Source: Boesenbergia rotunda (Eukaryota > Streptophyta > Magnoliopsida > Zingiberales > Zingiberaceae). Taken from it: a DNA stretch of 64,000 bases. Position 1 is the first letter of the stretch, and each line of letters begins with the position of its first letter. This document shows, piece by piece, positions 10,869 to 21,810 of this stretch. Below the pieces are notes generated by a model. That model worked only from the letters and a program-made list of their open reading frames with translations. It made no database searches and was not told the DNA's origin. The stretch lies in assembly GCA_024364735.1 (NCBI GenBank), contig JAGFNQ010000831.1, positions 30,839 to 94,838 on the forward strand. Direction: 5' to 3'. The translations under genes and the position numbers were made by a program.

Positions 10869-13194
10869 TGATAAGCACCATTTTATTGATTATTTTAATT
10901 GCTAAAATCCATGTTTGACCTATATTTTTATTGCTTAGTTGTGAAATTGCCCTAGGTTTTAGAACGTACTTTGGTTTTGGACTTAATTGCAAATTTGTAT
11001 AAAATTGGATTATTTGGCCACTAAATTCTTGATCTATTTTTGTAGGCATCAAAGGTTCAAGGATCTAGGGCATATATGGTCAAACTTGAGTCGGAAGTGA
11101 CCCGGATCGAATTATCAAGATTATGATTAAATCTGGGTCGTCCGATTCAAGAGCGGTTAGATCTGAGCCATCCGGGATGATCCGAAGCAATCCGAGCTAG
11201 GGCAAGGGTTGATCAAGCACCATGATCATGATCTGAAGATTTCATCCCAATCAGAGCTAAATCAACCATTGGATCAAGCTTGGAGGGCTCTAGATCGTCT
11301 ATTCAAAGACTAAGTTGATCTGGACCATCCGTTGTATATCTGGAGGATCCGAGCTACCACGAGGCAGATCCTGACCCCAGATCATCATCATCAAAGTTTG
11401 GCTCAAATCAGAGCAAGATCAGCCGTTGGATTTTCTCAACTAAATCTGAGCCGTCCATTTTCTGATTACTTAAGGAAAAATTCCCAGCAGCTGACCTTGT
11501 CGCGTCTTCAGTATTCTTCGCCGTTCTTCATCTGTTCTTCATCATTTTTGAAAGTTTTTGCTTCCAAGAAGCCGTGACCACCTCATCTTCCATTCGAGAT
11601 CGAGAATCAAGTCTTTGGTGATCGTTGCTTGAAGAATTCTGCTCATTTGCGCCGGAACAGGAATTGCTTGAGGGTTTCGGCAACTCCTCAGTTCGATCAC
11701 TGGTTTCTCACCCACAAACCATTTCCGAGCTTCTGAGCAGCTTGTAGGGGTTCTCAGGTGGTCTCAGAAGCTTCCCAAATCATCATCGCAGCCTCATCAA
11801 CTGAGATAGAGTGAATCGGATTGAAATTTCCAGCAAGCACAGACTTGATGCAGAATTAACTTCAGAAATGGTTTTCCACTGATTTGTTGAGCCTAGGGGT
11901 TCGAAGCCAGCTCTTGATTGACAAGCAAGAAGTTCTTGAGCACGGGAGGGGTTGAGGAGTAGCTTAGATCCTTAATTTCCAAGTTTTGTAGCTGTAGTTT
12001 CAATTCTGTTGCAGTTTTGTTCTGAAATTCTGTTTAGTTACTGAATTTTTCGATTCTTAAGTTGTTAGCTATAATTTAGCTGTAATTCTACAAGTAGAGT
12101 AATATAGGAACTTGTTTAGTGATCAACTAGATCAAATTTCAGTTTATTTCAGCTTAAATTGCGGCGTGCCAAGTGGTATTGCCGCGTGCCAATTCTGAAT
12201 TCTGTTTATAGAATTTTCAGTCCCCTTTTCACTCGTTTTGTTAAGTAATTGCTAGTTTAAATTTCTTTGTTTCTAGATTAGTTATTTGTACTCAGTTTGT
12301 ATTAGCTAGCTCAGCCTTTAAGCTAGTGCGAAAACAGAAAAATCAGTAGCAATCCTTTAAATATCGCATCTGAAATTTCAGCCCTGTTTGGTTTCTGAAT
12401 TTGCTGTTTTCTTTTAAGTTCTGATTTCAGTTCGATTTCTCACCTTAGTCTTGCTCAGTTCTCTCTGAATATCTTTGTTTCCCAATTAAACCAACCAGCT
12501 TGAGAAGTGGAACCGAAACTTACTGATTTTATTAAGTTGGTGTTAGTTTTTGGCATAAAAAAAAAGTTGCCTTGCGTGCCAATTGATTCAAATTGAACTC
12601 TTTTTGCATTTGAATTCAGCTTGTTTCTTTGTGGCATCTGACTGAGTTGAAATCAATAAGTTGCATTCATCCATTTCAAATTTCCTTTGCATTTGTGGTT
12701 TTCAAAAGTGTAGTTAGTTTGAGTTAACATTGGTAGTGTGTTTAATTTTCGAAATGCATAAATAGCAATTGCCTTAAGTTTGATTTGCTTCAGAAAATTT
12801 ATATCACACCTTTGATTTCTTTCCATCAGAATTTACTGTGCATTTGAATTTAGGTTTGCTTTTCCAAACGTTGGTTGAATCCTATAGCTTGACTCGGTTT
12901 CCATTGGTGGAAGTATCATGTGCCATCTCTTTGTTTAGTTCCATTGTTCACTTTTCTTTATTTTCATTTCATTTTCATTCTAAATTGCTATCCAAATTCA
13001 GTCACTTATTTGAAACCCCAAAAACGACACATAACTACAAGTTTGAATCAAGCACGACAACTAGCCCTGAGAAAAAATACGACCTGTGGCCCCTATATTA
13101 CATTTTCATACTTTTGATTGTAAAAAGGGTTTCCAGCATTCATATACATTTAAATTTGAGACCCACATTCGTGACAGTCCATTTGGGCCTATCA
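10869..13194 (+). repeat. 3' LTR of the Athila/Tat-like gag-protease element
   Basis: The LTR runs from TGATAAGCACC to GGGCCTATCA (2326 bp), with inverted TGAT...ATCA ends. A related, reverse-oriented copy forms the solo LTR at 38074-40608 and confirms both borders. The inner sequence shares with that copy the phrase AATACGACCTGTGGCCC and repeated GCGTGCCAA words. The short frames inside (for example 12838-13260) show no known domain. Immediately beyond the end lies reverse-oriented RNase H of element B. A second LTR of this copy is not present to the left. Confidence 0.85.
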
Positions 13195-13196
13195 TG

Positions 13197-13683
13197 CATC
13201 TGCCACCTTATTAGCTTTACCTGGATGGTAGAGGATGCCAATGTCATAATCCTTGACTAGCTCAAGCCACCTGCGTTGTCTCATGTTTAGATCCTTTTGA
13301 GTAAAGAAAATACTTTAGACTCTGATGATCTGTGAAAATCCTACACTGAGCTCCATATAAGTAATGCCTCCAAATCTTGAGAGCGAACACTACTGCAGCT
13401 AGCTCAAGGTCATGGGTAGGGTAATTCTTCTCATAATCCTTGAGTTGTCTAGAGGCTTAGGCAATAACCTTGCTATTCTGCATCAGCACTACTCCAAGTC
13501 CTAATTTAGACGCATCACTATATATGTCAAAGCTGTCAGTGGTCTCTGGAAGAGTCAGGATGGGAGCACTAGTTAATCTTCTCTTTAATTCTGCAAAACT
13601 GTTCTCGCAGTCCTCTGTCCACTGAAACTTTCTGTTCTTTCTGGTAAGAGCTGTCAGTGGGGAGGCTATTCTGGAGAAATCCT
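13197..13683 (-). pseudogene. Chromovirus B RNase H (decayed, truncated)
   Basis: Reading leftward, the frame continues from the RT with the RVT/RNase H connection (EDFSRIASPLTALTRKN) and the RNase H block DSFDIYSDASKLGLGVVL. It carries ASRQLKDYEKNYPTHDLELAAVV and ends at KDYDIGILYHPGKANKVADA. A frameshift near 13681 and at least one stop break it. It stops at the LTR border at 13195, so the integrase is gone. Confidence 0.85.
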
Positions 13684-14347
13684 CTACAACTTCCTGTAGT
13701 AACCGGCTAGACCCAGAAAACTTCTGATCTCACTGCCATTCTTCGGTCTGACCCAGTTACTTACTGCTTCTATTTTGCTGGGGTCTACCATCACACCATC
13801 CTTGGAGATGATGTGACCCAGAAAAGACACCTGATCGAGCCAAAACTCACACTTGGAGAATTTCGCATAGAGTTGACTCGGTTGAAGAATTTCTAATACT
13901 ATTTTCAGGTGTTCTGCGTGTTCCTTCTGAGTCCTGGAATATATCAGAATATCATCGATGAAGACGATAACAAACTTATCTAAATATTCTCGGAACACTC
14001 TGTTCATGAGGTCCATGAAAGTCGCTGGAGCGTTCGTTATGCCAAAAGGCATAACTACAAACTCATAGTGTTCGTATCTTGTTCTGAAAGCTGTCTTGGG
14101 GATGTCACCTTCTTTAACTTTCACCTGGTGATAACCCGATCTCATGTCTATTTTTGAGAACACTGCTGCTCCCTTTAGCTGATCGAACAAGTCATCAATT
14201 CTTGGCAAGGGATACTCGTTCTTGATGGTGACTTGATTCAACGCCCGGTAATCTATACATAAGCGCACGGACCCGTCTTTCTTCTTCACGAACAATACGG
14301 GAGCTCCCCAAGGTGAATGACTAGGGTGTATGAAGCCCTTGTCGAGC
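13684..14347 (-). pseudogene. Chromovirus B reverse transcriptase
   Basis: The frame encodes the fingers and palm of a Ty3/gypsy RT: FVKKKDGSVRLCIDYRALN, LPRIDDLFDQLKGA, FSKIDMRSGYHQVKV, TAFRTRYEHYEFVVMPFG and the catalytic FIDDILIYS motif. The core itself is intact, but a stop lies upstream near 14355 and a frameshift ends it near the RNase H junction. With neighbouring stops in gag and RNase H the copy is not functional as a polyprotein. Confidence 0.92.
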
Positions 14348-14352
14348 AGCTC

Positions 14353-15120
14353 CTATAGTTGCTCCTGAAGTTCTCTTAATTCTGCTGGAGCTATATGGTA
14401 TGGTGCTTTTGAAATGGGATTGGTACCTGGAATGAGATCTATCTCAAACTCTATCTCCTTATCTGGCGCTAAGCCTGGTAACTCATCAGGGAAGACTACT
14501 GGGTAGTCACATACCACTGGGACCTCTTCTAGCTTTTGGTCCTTCTCTTGTTTGGTATTGACTACATGTGCTAGTAATCCGGTACATCCTGAATCCAGCA
14601 ATTTCTGTGCTTCTAGAGCTGAGAGAAATTTCTTGGCCTTTCTCTTGGGTTCTCCGATGTATTCAAACTGCACTCCTTCTTCAGGTTGGAATATGACTTT
14701 CCTTTTACGGCATTCTATGGAGGCACCGTACTTGATTAGGAAGTCCATTCCAAAAATGACATCATAATCAGTCATATCTAGCACTATCAGATCACCATAA
14801 AGCTCTCTGCCCGCTATACTGATTGGCACTGCACGGAGCCAGTGCGTGGATGCCATAATCTCTCCTGAAGGTAGGGTGATAAGAACTGGCCACTGAGTAC
14901 ATCTAGAGGTATAGTTAACTTCTCTGCGAACGCCCTGGGGTTTCTGAGTTCCTGAACTGCCTTGGCCTTTACTTTCTATCATGACTGACTTTTGCTGTTG
15001 CAGGCAATTCAGGTAGTGCTCGGTGATCCGAGCACTGCTAACTAGTTCTTCTGAGGTTTGCGGCCTATGGACGCCGCTGGCCACATTCAATGCTATTTCT
15101 GGCCTTAGCATCTTGAGCAT
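14353..15120 (-). pseudogene. Chromovirus B gag end fused to the protease C-terminal part
   Basis: The frame begins in the gag C-terminal region (LKMLRPEIALNVASG, SARITEHYLN). After QGSSGTQKPQ it moves directly to the distal protease part: LPSGEIMASTHWL, LIVLDMTDYDVIFGMDFL, KVIFQPEEG. It then enters the linker to RT (PVVFPDELPGLAPDKEIEFEIDLIPGT). The CCHC knuckle and the DTGA protease active site normally found between these parts are both absent, so an internal deletion kept the reading frame. Confidence 0.82.
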
Positions 15121-15123
15121 TAG

Positions 15124-15807
15124 CCTGACTCGCTCTCATTTAGTGATGACCAGTTCAGGGCACAGGCGAGCCAGCCTGTCGAATCTCTACACGGCTTCCT
15201 CTACTGATAGGTTACCTTGACGAAATTCAGTGAATTCATCATAATGCCGGTTAGTAACCCGCATATGAAAGAATTCTTTGAAGAACTCAGCTTTGAAGTT
15301 GGCCCACGTCATCTGATTTATGTCTCGCTTGCCCTTCACCCTTTCCCACCACATTCTAGCATCTCCTGCTAGGCAGAAGGAGGCACACTTGACTTTCTCA
15401 TGTTCTGGCCAGTCCAGAAGCTCCATGGTACTCTCCAGGGTTTTGAACCAGGCTTGTGCATCCCATGGTTCACTAATGCCTGAAAAGTTCTCTGGTTTGA
15501 GTTTCTGCCACTGAACTAGATATGCTTCTCTTCTAGCCCCTACTGCTGGGGCTTCTGGTGCTATTGGTGGGATTGATACTCCAGGTGGAACTTCTGTCAC
15601 TATTGGGGTTTCCACATTTGGTCATGGCGTAGCAGTAGGTGTGGTCAGCTGATTAGCCCTTAAAGTGGCTATCTCCTGCTGCTGCTCAGCTATCTGTCTC
15701 TGGAGCTGAGCCACTATCTCCACGAGATTAGGTGGAGTCACTATGTCAGTTGCCTCCTATTGAGGCTCAGTAGCTGGTGCCCTTCTAGTTGGGCGTCCTC
15801 TAGCCAT
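15124..15807 (-). pseudogene. Chromovirus B gag N-terminal and capsid part
   Basis: The likely start is the ATG at 15807 (MARGRPTRRAPA), followed by a short coiled, Gln-rich stretch (IAEQQQEIATLRANQ). The Retrotrans_gag core contains WFKTLESTMELLDWP, KVKCASFCLAGDARMWWE and WANFKAEFFKEFF. Stops occur near 15757, 15623, 15187 and 15137. The order gag, PR, RT, RNase H on the minus strand fits the LTR and primer site at 16051-18485. Confidence 0.87.
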
Positions 15808-16050
15808 TATCTAAATAACAGAGGACATACAGTTCATATTTTAATTCTAACAACATGCTATCAGATATAAACTAAAGTATTAAACATGCTTCCGTTAACT
15901 GTAAACAAAAAACTGACTAGAACACAGATAGCATGGATAACATGAAAATACTATAAATCTGAAAGCAAGAAAATATGGTAATGTGAGAGGTACTCTTACT
16001 TGGAAGCTGCAGGTTTGATGCTGATGTGTGTGGGGAGGAAAGATGGAACT

Positions 16051-16064
16051 TGCTCTGATAACAC
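16051..16064 (-). other. Primer binding site of chromovirus B
   Basis: On the minus strand, GTGTTATCAGAGC follows the LTR end after about two bases. It matches the usual plant primer site complementary to initiator tRNA-Met (TGGTATCAGAGC). Confidence 0.75.
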
Positions 16065-16066
16065 TC

Positions 16067-18485
16067 TGTAACGACCCACCTTCTGGTACTAAGCTTTAAG
16101 GCGGATCGCTACTAACTAACTGGCTGGCTGGCTAATTAATGATTTCTAATAATGCTAAACCAACTGGGAGAATTTCGAAAATTCTTATTTCGCTATTTAC
16201 TGAACTAACAATTCATAAACATACTGAAAGTACTAATTTGCCCAAAATAAAGCAAAACTTTTATTTTATTATCTTGGCAGGATTTGATCCCCCAACCTCG
16301 GCGTTGCATGGCTAAAGCACTAACCAGCTGCTCTACACCACCTTTGTTTTACACAGTACCAGTCGACTGCTATATGCCAGTCGACTGGTCGGGCCACAGA
16401 ATGGTTCTGTGCCCGATACCAGTCGACTGGTGTTTTCCCAGTTGACTGGTAGTTCTGAAATTTCAGTTTTCAGATTTCTAGAATGTATCAACTTGAGCCA
16501 CAATGTACCAAAATCATATCTAACAAACATAATGACATAAATAAAGTTCCACGACTATTCTAAGGCATTTATTACATGTTTTTGGAGGGTTTCTAGCATG
16601 TATAGCAACTTAGAAATCATAAAAACGACATGTAGAAGCATAAATGAATGTGCCAAGTTCGTATCAACTTCTTATTGAAACCATTCATTATATATCTAAG
16701 GGCATCTTAGCTACTACATGTCATTCTATATGGTGCATTATCTTAGAACAAGCATATCCTATGTATTTAGCATGTAAATCAAAAGTATCAAGTTCTTATC
16801 TCTAAAGCTTAAGCATGGATCTAAATTACCATATTACAAGTAGTAACTCATATCATTCAATATTCGCTAAGCAAGTATTAACACAGGTAAAAAACTACTT
16901 TAATATACTAGGCACCACAAATAACGAGTCTAATCAAGTTCATACATGGTTCACATAATATATTGCGGAATAACTAAAGAAGCATAATAAAGACTATTTC
17001 TATGCTTTGCAAGTTCCGAAGACTTTTATTCCAACTCCACCATCACACACACTTTGCATCAAGCCCGCCGCCTCCGCTACTAGTGCTTTCCTTTACCTGT
17101 ATCTGCAGTATAAGGAAATGCAAACTAATAAGCATAAAGCTTAGTAAGTACCATCTAGCCTCACAAAACTATAAAATCTCGGATTATGCTTTTCAAAACA
17201 TGCTATGCAAATATACGCTCATGTTCATAAACAATCATGTTATGCTCATGCTAAAATACATGTCATAAAATGTCATGGCAAATAACTGAGACATGGCATA
17301 TACTAAACTAGAACTGAAAAGTAAGCTATAGCATGACATATATATCTGAACTGGAACTGAAACTAACTAACATAAAACTAATTATTAAATTCACCACATG
17401 CTAATATAAATTTCTGAAAACTAAATACATATAGTAGGTGAAAGTAATAATCAACTGCTGTGGGCCCGGCAATGTACCAACTGTGCGCGCATCCCTAATA
17501 AACTCGAGGTAGCAAATCCTGAATCCATTAGGGTTCTACTAGGTTATCTAAACCTAGGGGTAACTAGGAGCCCATCCCATACTAGGTTATCTAAACCTAG
17601 AGGCAACTTGGAGCCTATCCCTGGACCGAAGTCTGGTACAATGCCAACTGAAAATAAAATAATCTTTTATACTTTTCTTTCCTTTTCTGATTCTTGCATT
17701 TACTAGGTTATCTAAACCTAGGGGCAACTAGGAGCCCATCCCGTTCGACCTTGGTCTCCATCATAAACTGGAGCAAGAATTTCTATTCTTTAATGCTTTC
17801 TATAGCATTAACTGAACTGAACATTTTAACAAACACCTAATGTGCGTGCTTGTTCATAATTTACGATTTCTAATCGTAAAGCATAAATACAAGGGAATAA
17901 AGCATATGAAGAATCATCCGAAACTACTTATACTGTAGGTGAGGGATACTTACATCCTGCGCTAGGTTTTCCTTACGAATAAAATCTGAAATTCCCGAGG
18001 GAACGTCGAATTTCGACGTTCTTCTTGCTCCTTGGCGTTCTCCTCGCGTCTACGAGAATTCTCGTAGAGAATAGGGCCTCTTGAGACCTTCCCTTGGCTT
18101 CTCCTTTGTCTTGGGCGAGAGAGAGGCCGAGAGGAAGAAAAAAATCGCGAGGGGGAGAGAGGGAGTCGCCGGTGAGAGGATGTGAGGGAAAGAATGAATA
18201 AAAAAAATCCTAAGTTTCCCTTTTATACTTATGGAAAAATTTAACTAATTCTACCTTATCTATTGTTTCCGCTAATCTATTTCAACAAAAGCAACCTATC
18301 CCACTTGGTCCGCCCCTCCTCCTCTCACAGCGTAGGTGAAGGTATCAATTCCCACTTACGCGTTTTTCCTTTTTATCCCTTTTTGCCATTTTCGTTTATG
18401 GAAAAATTCTATAAAAATATCCATAAATTCGAAATAAATTCTAAGATATTTCTAAAATTAGTTTCGAGAATTTTCGGGCATTACA
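16067..18485 (-). repeat. 5' LTR of chromovirus B (complete)
   Basis: Read on the minus strand, the LTR starts TGTAATGCCCGAAAATTC at 18485 and ends GGTCGTTACA at 16067 (2419 bp, TGTAA...TTACA inverted ends). It is the same family as LTR A in opposite orientation. It contains a TATA-like box (AAGTATAAAAGG, about 18219-18230), three near-palindromes of the CTAGGTTTAGATAACCTAG type (near 17540, 17582 and 17703), and a cluster of CCAGTCGACTGG palindromes at 16358-16455. The frames inside are not credible genes. Confidence 0.9.
16358..16455. repeat. CCAGTCGACTGG palindrome cluster in LTR B
   Basis: Four copies of (C)CAGTCGACTGG or a one-base variant (CCAGTTGACTGG) lie within about 100 bp. The same word forms a cluster in the unrelated Copia-like LTR at 35718-35915. 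Confidence 0.85.
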
Positions 18486-18588
18486 TTGTTGATGCAATCT
18501 GGCCTGATTGTTGTTTTGGTGTTGACATCGATTTTAGTTTAGGTTGATGATTATGATTATGGTTAAGTACTAATCGGGGATTAAGCAC

Positions 18589-19040
18589 GGAGTGATTGGA
18601 AAATCCTAGCTTGGAGGGCTAGGTGGTGAAAAGTCCTAACCTGGAGGGTTAGGTGTGATAAATCCTAGCTTGGAGGGCTAGGTGTGGAAAAGTCCTAATT
18701 CGGAAGGGTTGGGTGAAAAGTCCTAGCTTGGAGGGCTAGGTGAAAAGTCCTAACTTGGAGGGTTAGGTGAAAAGTCTCAACTTGGAGGGTTAGGTGAAAA
18801 ATCCTGGCTTGGAGGGTCAGGTCCTAGCCTGGAGGGCTAAGTTGGAGGAAATCCCGGTGAGTGAAGTCGGGTCCTGGTGAGTGAAGCCAGGTGATTGAAA
18901 TCCTAGTGAGTGAAGCTAGGTTGAAATCCTGGTGAGTGAAGCCGGGTCCCGGTGAGTGAAGCCGGGTGACCGAAACCCTGGTGAGTGAAGCCAGGTCCTA
19001 GCTTGGAGGGCTAGGTTGAAGTCCCAGTGAGTGAAGTTGG
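18589..19040 (+). repeat. Minisatellite of TCCTAGCTTGGAGGGCTAGG type
   Basis: Imperfect tandem units of about 25-30 bases (TCCTAACTTGGAGGGTTAGG, with GTGAAAAG spacers) grade into a second motif CCTGGTGAGTGAAGCCAGG. Each unit is itself a short inverted repeat (CCTAGC...GCTAGG or CCTGG...CCAGG), so every repeat could fold as a small hairpin. Confidence 0.85.
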
Positions 19041-19105
19041 GCATGGCACGAGTCAGAGAAGGGCTGGAGGCTTGTTCTCGTGACTTAGAGTGCATTTGGG
19101 CTTGC

Positions 19106-19675
19106 CTGGATCGGTCTGGTGACCGATTAGGGAAGTTGGCATGGTGCTCCTTCGTGGATCGGTCTGGTGACCGATCCAGCGATGACTGATCGGTCTGATG
19201 ACCGATCAGGGAGCACACAGTGAGGTTGGGAACATACTGTGCGGCTCCTGATCGGTCTGGTGACCGATCAGGGAGCAGGCCGTTGCCTCACTGCTTGGCT
19301 CCTGATCGGTCCGGTGACCGATCAGGGAGCAGGTAGTGTCCTCACTGCTTGGCTCCTGATCGGTCCGGTGACCGATCAGGGAGCGAACAGTGAGTTGAGT
19401 TCCCCCGCTGATCAGTTCCTGAATGGTCCGGTGACCGATCAAAGACATAGGATTTGATTTTCGCGGTTACTGTTCACTCAGAAGTGGACCGATCAAGCTT
19501 GAGCTTGATCGGTCAAGGAGCTACCTGATCGGTCTGGTGACCGATCAGGATTCACATTGATCGGTCTGGTGACCGATCAGGCTTGTGTCGCCGCGAGAGT
19601 TGGGAGTCCCAGCAAAGCGGTGGATTGGTCTGGTGACCGACCCACGAGCCCTGGATCGGTCCGGTGACCGATCAC
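19106..19675. repeat. Array of GATCGGTCTGGTGACCGATC palindromes
   Basis: At least ten copies of the 20-base near-palindrome, with T/C variation in the centre, are spread over about 570 bp and separated by less similar spacers containing GGGAGCA(G). Each copy is an 8-bp inverted repeat GATCGGTC...GACCGATC around a four-base centre. Confidence 0.88.
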
Positions 19676-20701
19676 TTTAATTCAAATTGCACTGTCAGAC
19701 GCTCTGATCGTGTCTGACCGTATCCGATTCTCTACATTTGATCCCTAATACTTGATTTACTGAGTGATATGATGTGCTAATGCTCTGATTAAGTTGCAGG
19801 TGACAGGGAAGGATTCAAACACTCAAGGAGAGTCAATGGAGGCCTTTCCTTGGAGCAGGTTTGTCTGTTTTCTATCTCAGGTTGCAACGAGCGCTGGCGC
19901 TGGCTGGAGCTGCTGACTGGGGCTGGTTTGAGGGAAGCTCAGAGAGTCTAAAAGAGCTCAGTGGTGGCTGGTGGTTGCAGGAGAGCAGCTGGAGGCTGCA
20001 GTGAGATATTGACCTGGCGCTAGTGGAGAGTGGATAAGCAGCGTGGTGGAGAAGTGCAAAGCAGAACTCTTGCTTCAGAAGAATTTTGGTTGCCTTGGTT
20101 TTCTGCTGCGATTTCTTGCTGCGTGCTTGTGCTCTTGGCTGATCATCCTCTCTTGAGAAAGCTACTGTGATTTTTGAAGCAACCATCCCTTGCTTGAGCA
20201 CTTGGAGGAAGGAACAAGAGGCCTTGAGTCCGACAGCGAGAAGACACGAAGAAAGGGGTTCTTGCGTGAGATCGTCGCTGGGTGGAGCTCGGAAGAAGCT
20301 TGCTGTGTTTTTGTCTGTGCTAAGTGCTAAGTAAGATCTTTCTTGTGTTTCATTGTGCTTAAAACTATATCTTTGATTGAAAGGCTGTGGAGAGGTTACT
20401 CCACCGAGAAGGAGGTTGCTATCTATCCGGATCTTCCGGGGCTTGATCTGCCGACGATCAAGGGATCGCCCACCTTAAGGGCACGCCAAGGAGTAGGGGC
20501 AAGTTATCCCCAAACCTTGTAAATCCTCTTGTTAGCGTTCTTGTGTTTGCTCATAGTTTAGGGTTTAGTTTTCTGCATATTCTATTTTTACTACTTCCGC
20601 TGTGCTACTAAAAGTTTGAGTGCAGAAATTTGAAAAGCACAAAGTCCAAGTGTTTGGCTATATTCACCCCCCCCCCCTCTCTAGCCATCCGAGTTCCAAC
20701 A

Positions 20702-21573
20702 GACGGGAGGTCGGGCCCTCACCCATGGCTCCTCACAGCCAGAGGGCAACGCCTCCTAGGGGACCTCTCCGAAGTCCCCAAGCCACAGGGCATAGACCTG
20801 GAGTTGAGCGAGATGTGGTTCAGCAGGTGGCCTAGGGATACCTCCCTAACAGATGGCAGCCCTATTGTTCTTTTCATCGTAGTCACACGCACGACACCCA
20901 GGATTGTTTGCAGGCTGGGTGTGGGCAAGCTCGTCCTGGATGAGGAACTCCCTGAGGAGCTCATCAGGGAGGAGCTCGAGGTCGAGGAAGGGCTCAGCCA
21001 AATAGACGAGACACTAACACCCAGGTGGCTACCCCCGCAACACGGCAGCTGTTCCCGACCCTCGGCTCTCCCGAGCAAGGAGAAGCAAATGAAGAGCATG
21101 TCAATCAACAGAATGCAGTGCATGGATCGATCAACATCATCTCAGGTGGCCCCACTTATGGAGACTTCAACCGAGCCCAAAAGTCTCAAGTGAGGCGCTT
21201 GGAGATCCACCAGGTGGGTAGCAGTTCCACCCAAGCCAAAGGATCGCAGATCAACTTTGGCCCTCAAGACCTACAAGGCATGGAAGTCCTGCATGATGAC
21301 ACACTGGTCATCACGGCGGTCATAGCGAACTACCAGGTCCACCGAACCATTGTGGATACTAGAAGTTTAGTAAATATTTTGTACAAGAAGGCATTTGAGC
21401 AATTGCAAATCGAAGCCAGTGAGCTGCAGCCCGTGGCCACACCCCTCTTCGGGTTCACAGGAAACGAAGTCCAACCAATAGGCCAAATCAAGTTGGCCAT
21501 TTCACTTGGGGAAGAGCCCTTGAGAAGGACCCGATGGTCAACCTTTTTGATAGTCGATGCACCCTCTGCTTAA
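20702..21573 (+). pseudogene. Element Y gag end and protease (Tat lineage, decayed)
   Basis: The left edge is cut by the Copia-like LTR. Near 20866 a shifted frame gives YCSFHRSHTHDTQDC, the zinc-knuckle type seen in Tat/Retand gag proteins. From 21025 an open frame of 182 residues contains the retropepsin-like domain: FGPQDLQGMEVLHDDTLVI, RTIVDTRSLVNILY, LFGFTGNEVQPIGQI. The catalytic DTGS is DTRS here, which should abolish activity. The frame ends in FLIVDAPSA, just before the normal continuation into RT. Confidence 0.8.
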
Positions 21574-21810
21574 TGAGTTTAGAGCAATAGCATCTACCTT
21601 CTACCTGAAGGTAAAGTTCCCTGTTGGTGATCAAGTGGGAGAAGTCAGGGGCGACCAGAAGGTGGCGCATCGATGCTATGTTGGGCAGACCCGCACTTAA
21701 TGAGTTTAGAGCAATAGCATCTACCTTCTACCTGAAGGTAAAGTTCCCTGTTGGTGATCAAGTGGGAGAAGTCAGGGGCGACCAGAAGGTGGCGCATCGA
21801 TGCTATGTTG
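21569..21810 (+). repeat. Local 115-bp direct duplication at the protease-RT junction
   Basis: The stretch beginning CTTAATGAGTTTAGAGCAAT occurs at 21569-21683 and again, almost identical, at 21696-21810, offset 127 bp. It encodes the conserved Tat phrase LNEFRAIASTFYLKVKFP and QVGEVRGDQKVAHRCYV. The near-identity shows that the duplication is recent compared with the decay of the element. Confidence 0.92.

Larger units (their letters stand above)
18487..20701 (+). repeat. Copia-like (SIRE-type) LTR carrying minisatellites
   Basis: The unit starts TGTTGATGCAATCTGG and ends GAGTTCCAACA, giving perfect inverted ends TGTTG...CAACA over 2215 bp. Near the 3' end are CTACTTCCGCTGTGCTA and TATTCACCCCCC...CTCTAGCC, typical of plant Copia LTR U5 regions. 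The flanking pentamers (TACAT left, GACGG right) differ, so it is not a simple solo LTR in place. It now joins element B's LTR end to the middle of element Y's gag. It contains two kinds of tandem repeat. Frames inside the LTR look accidental. Confidence 0.75.
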
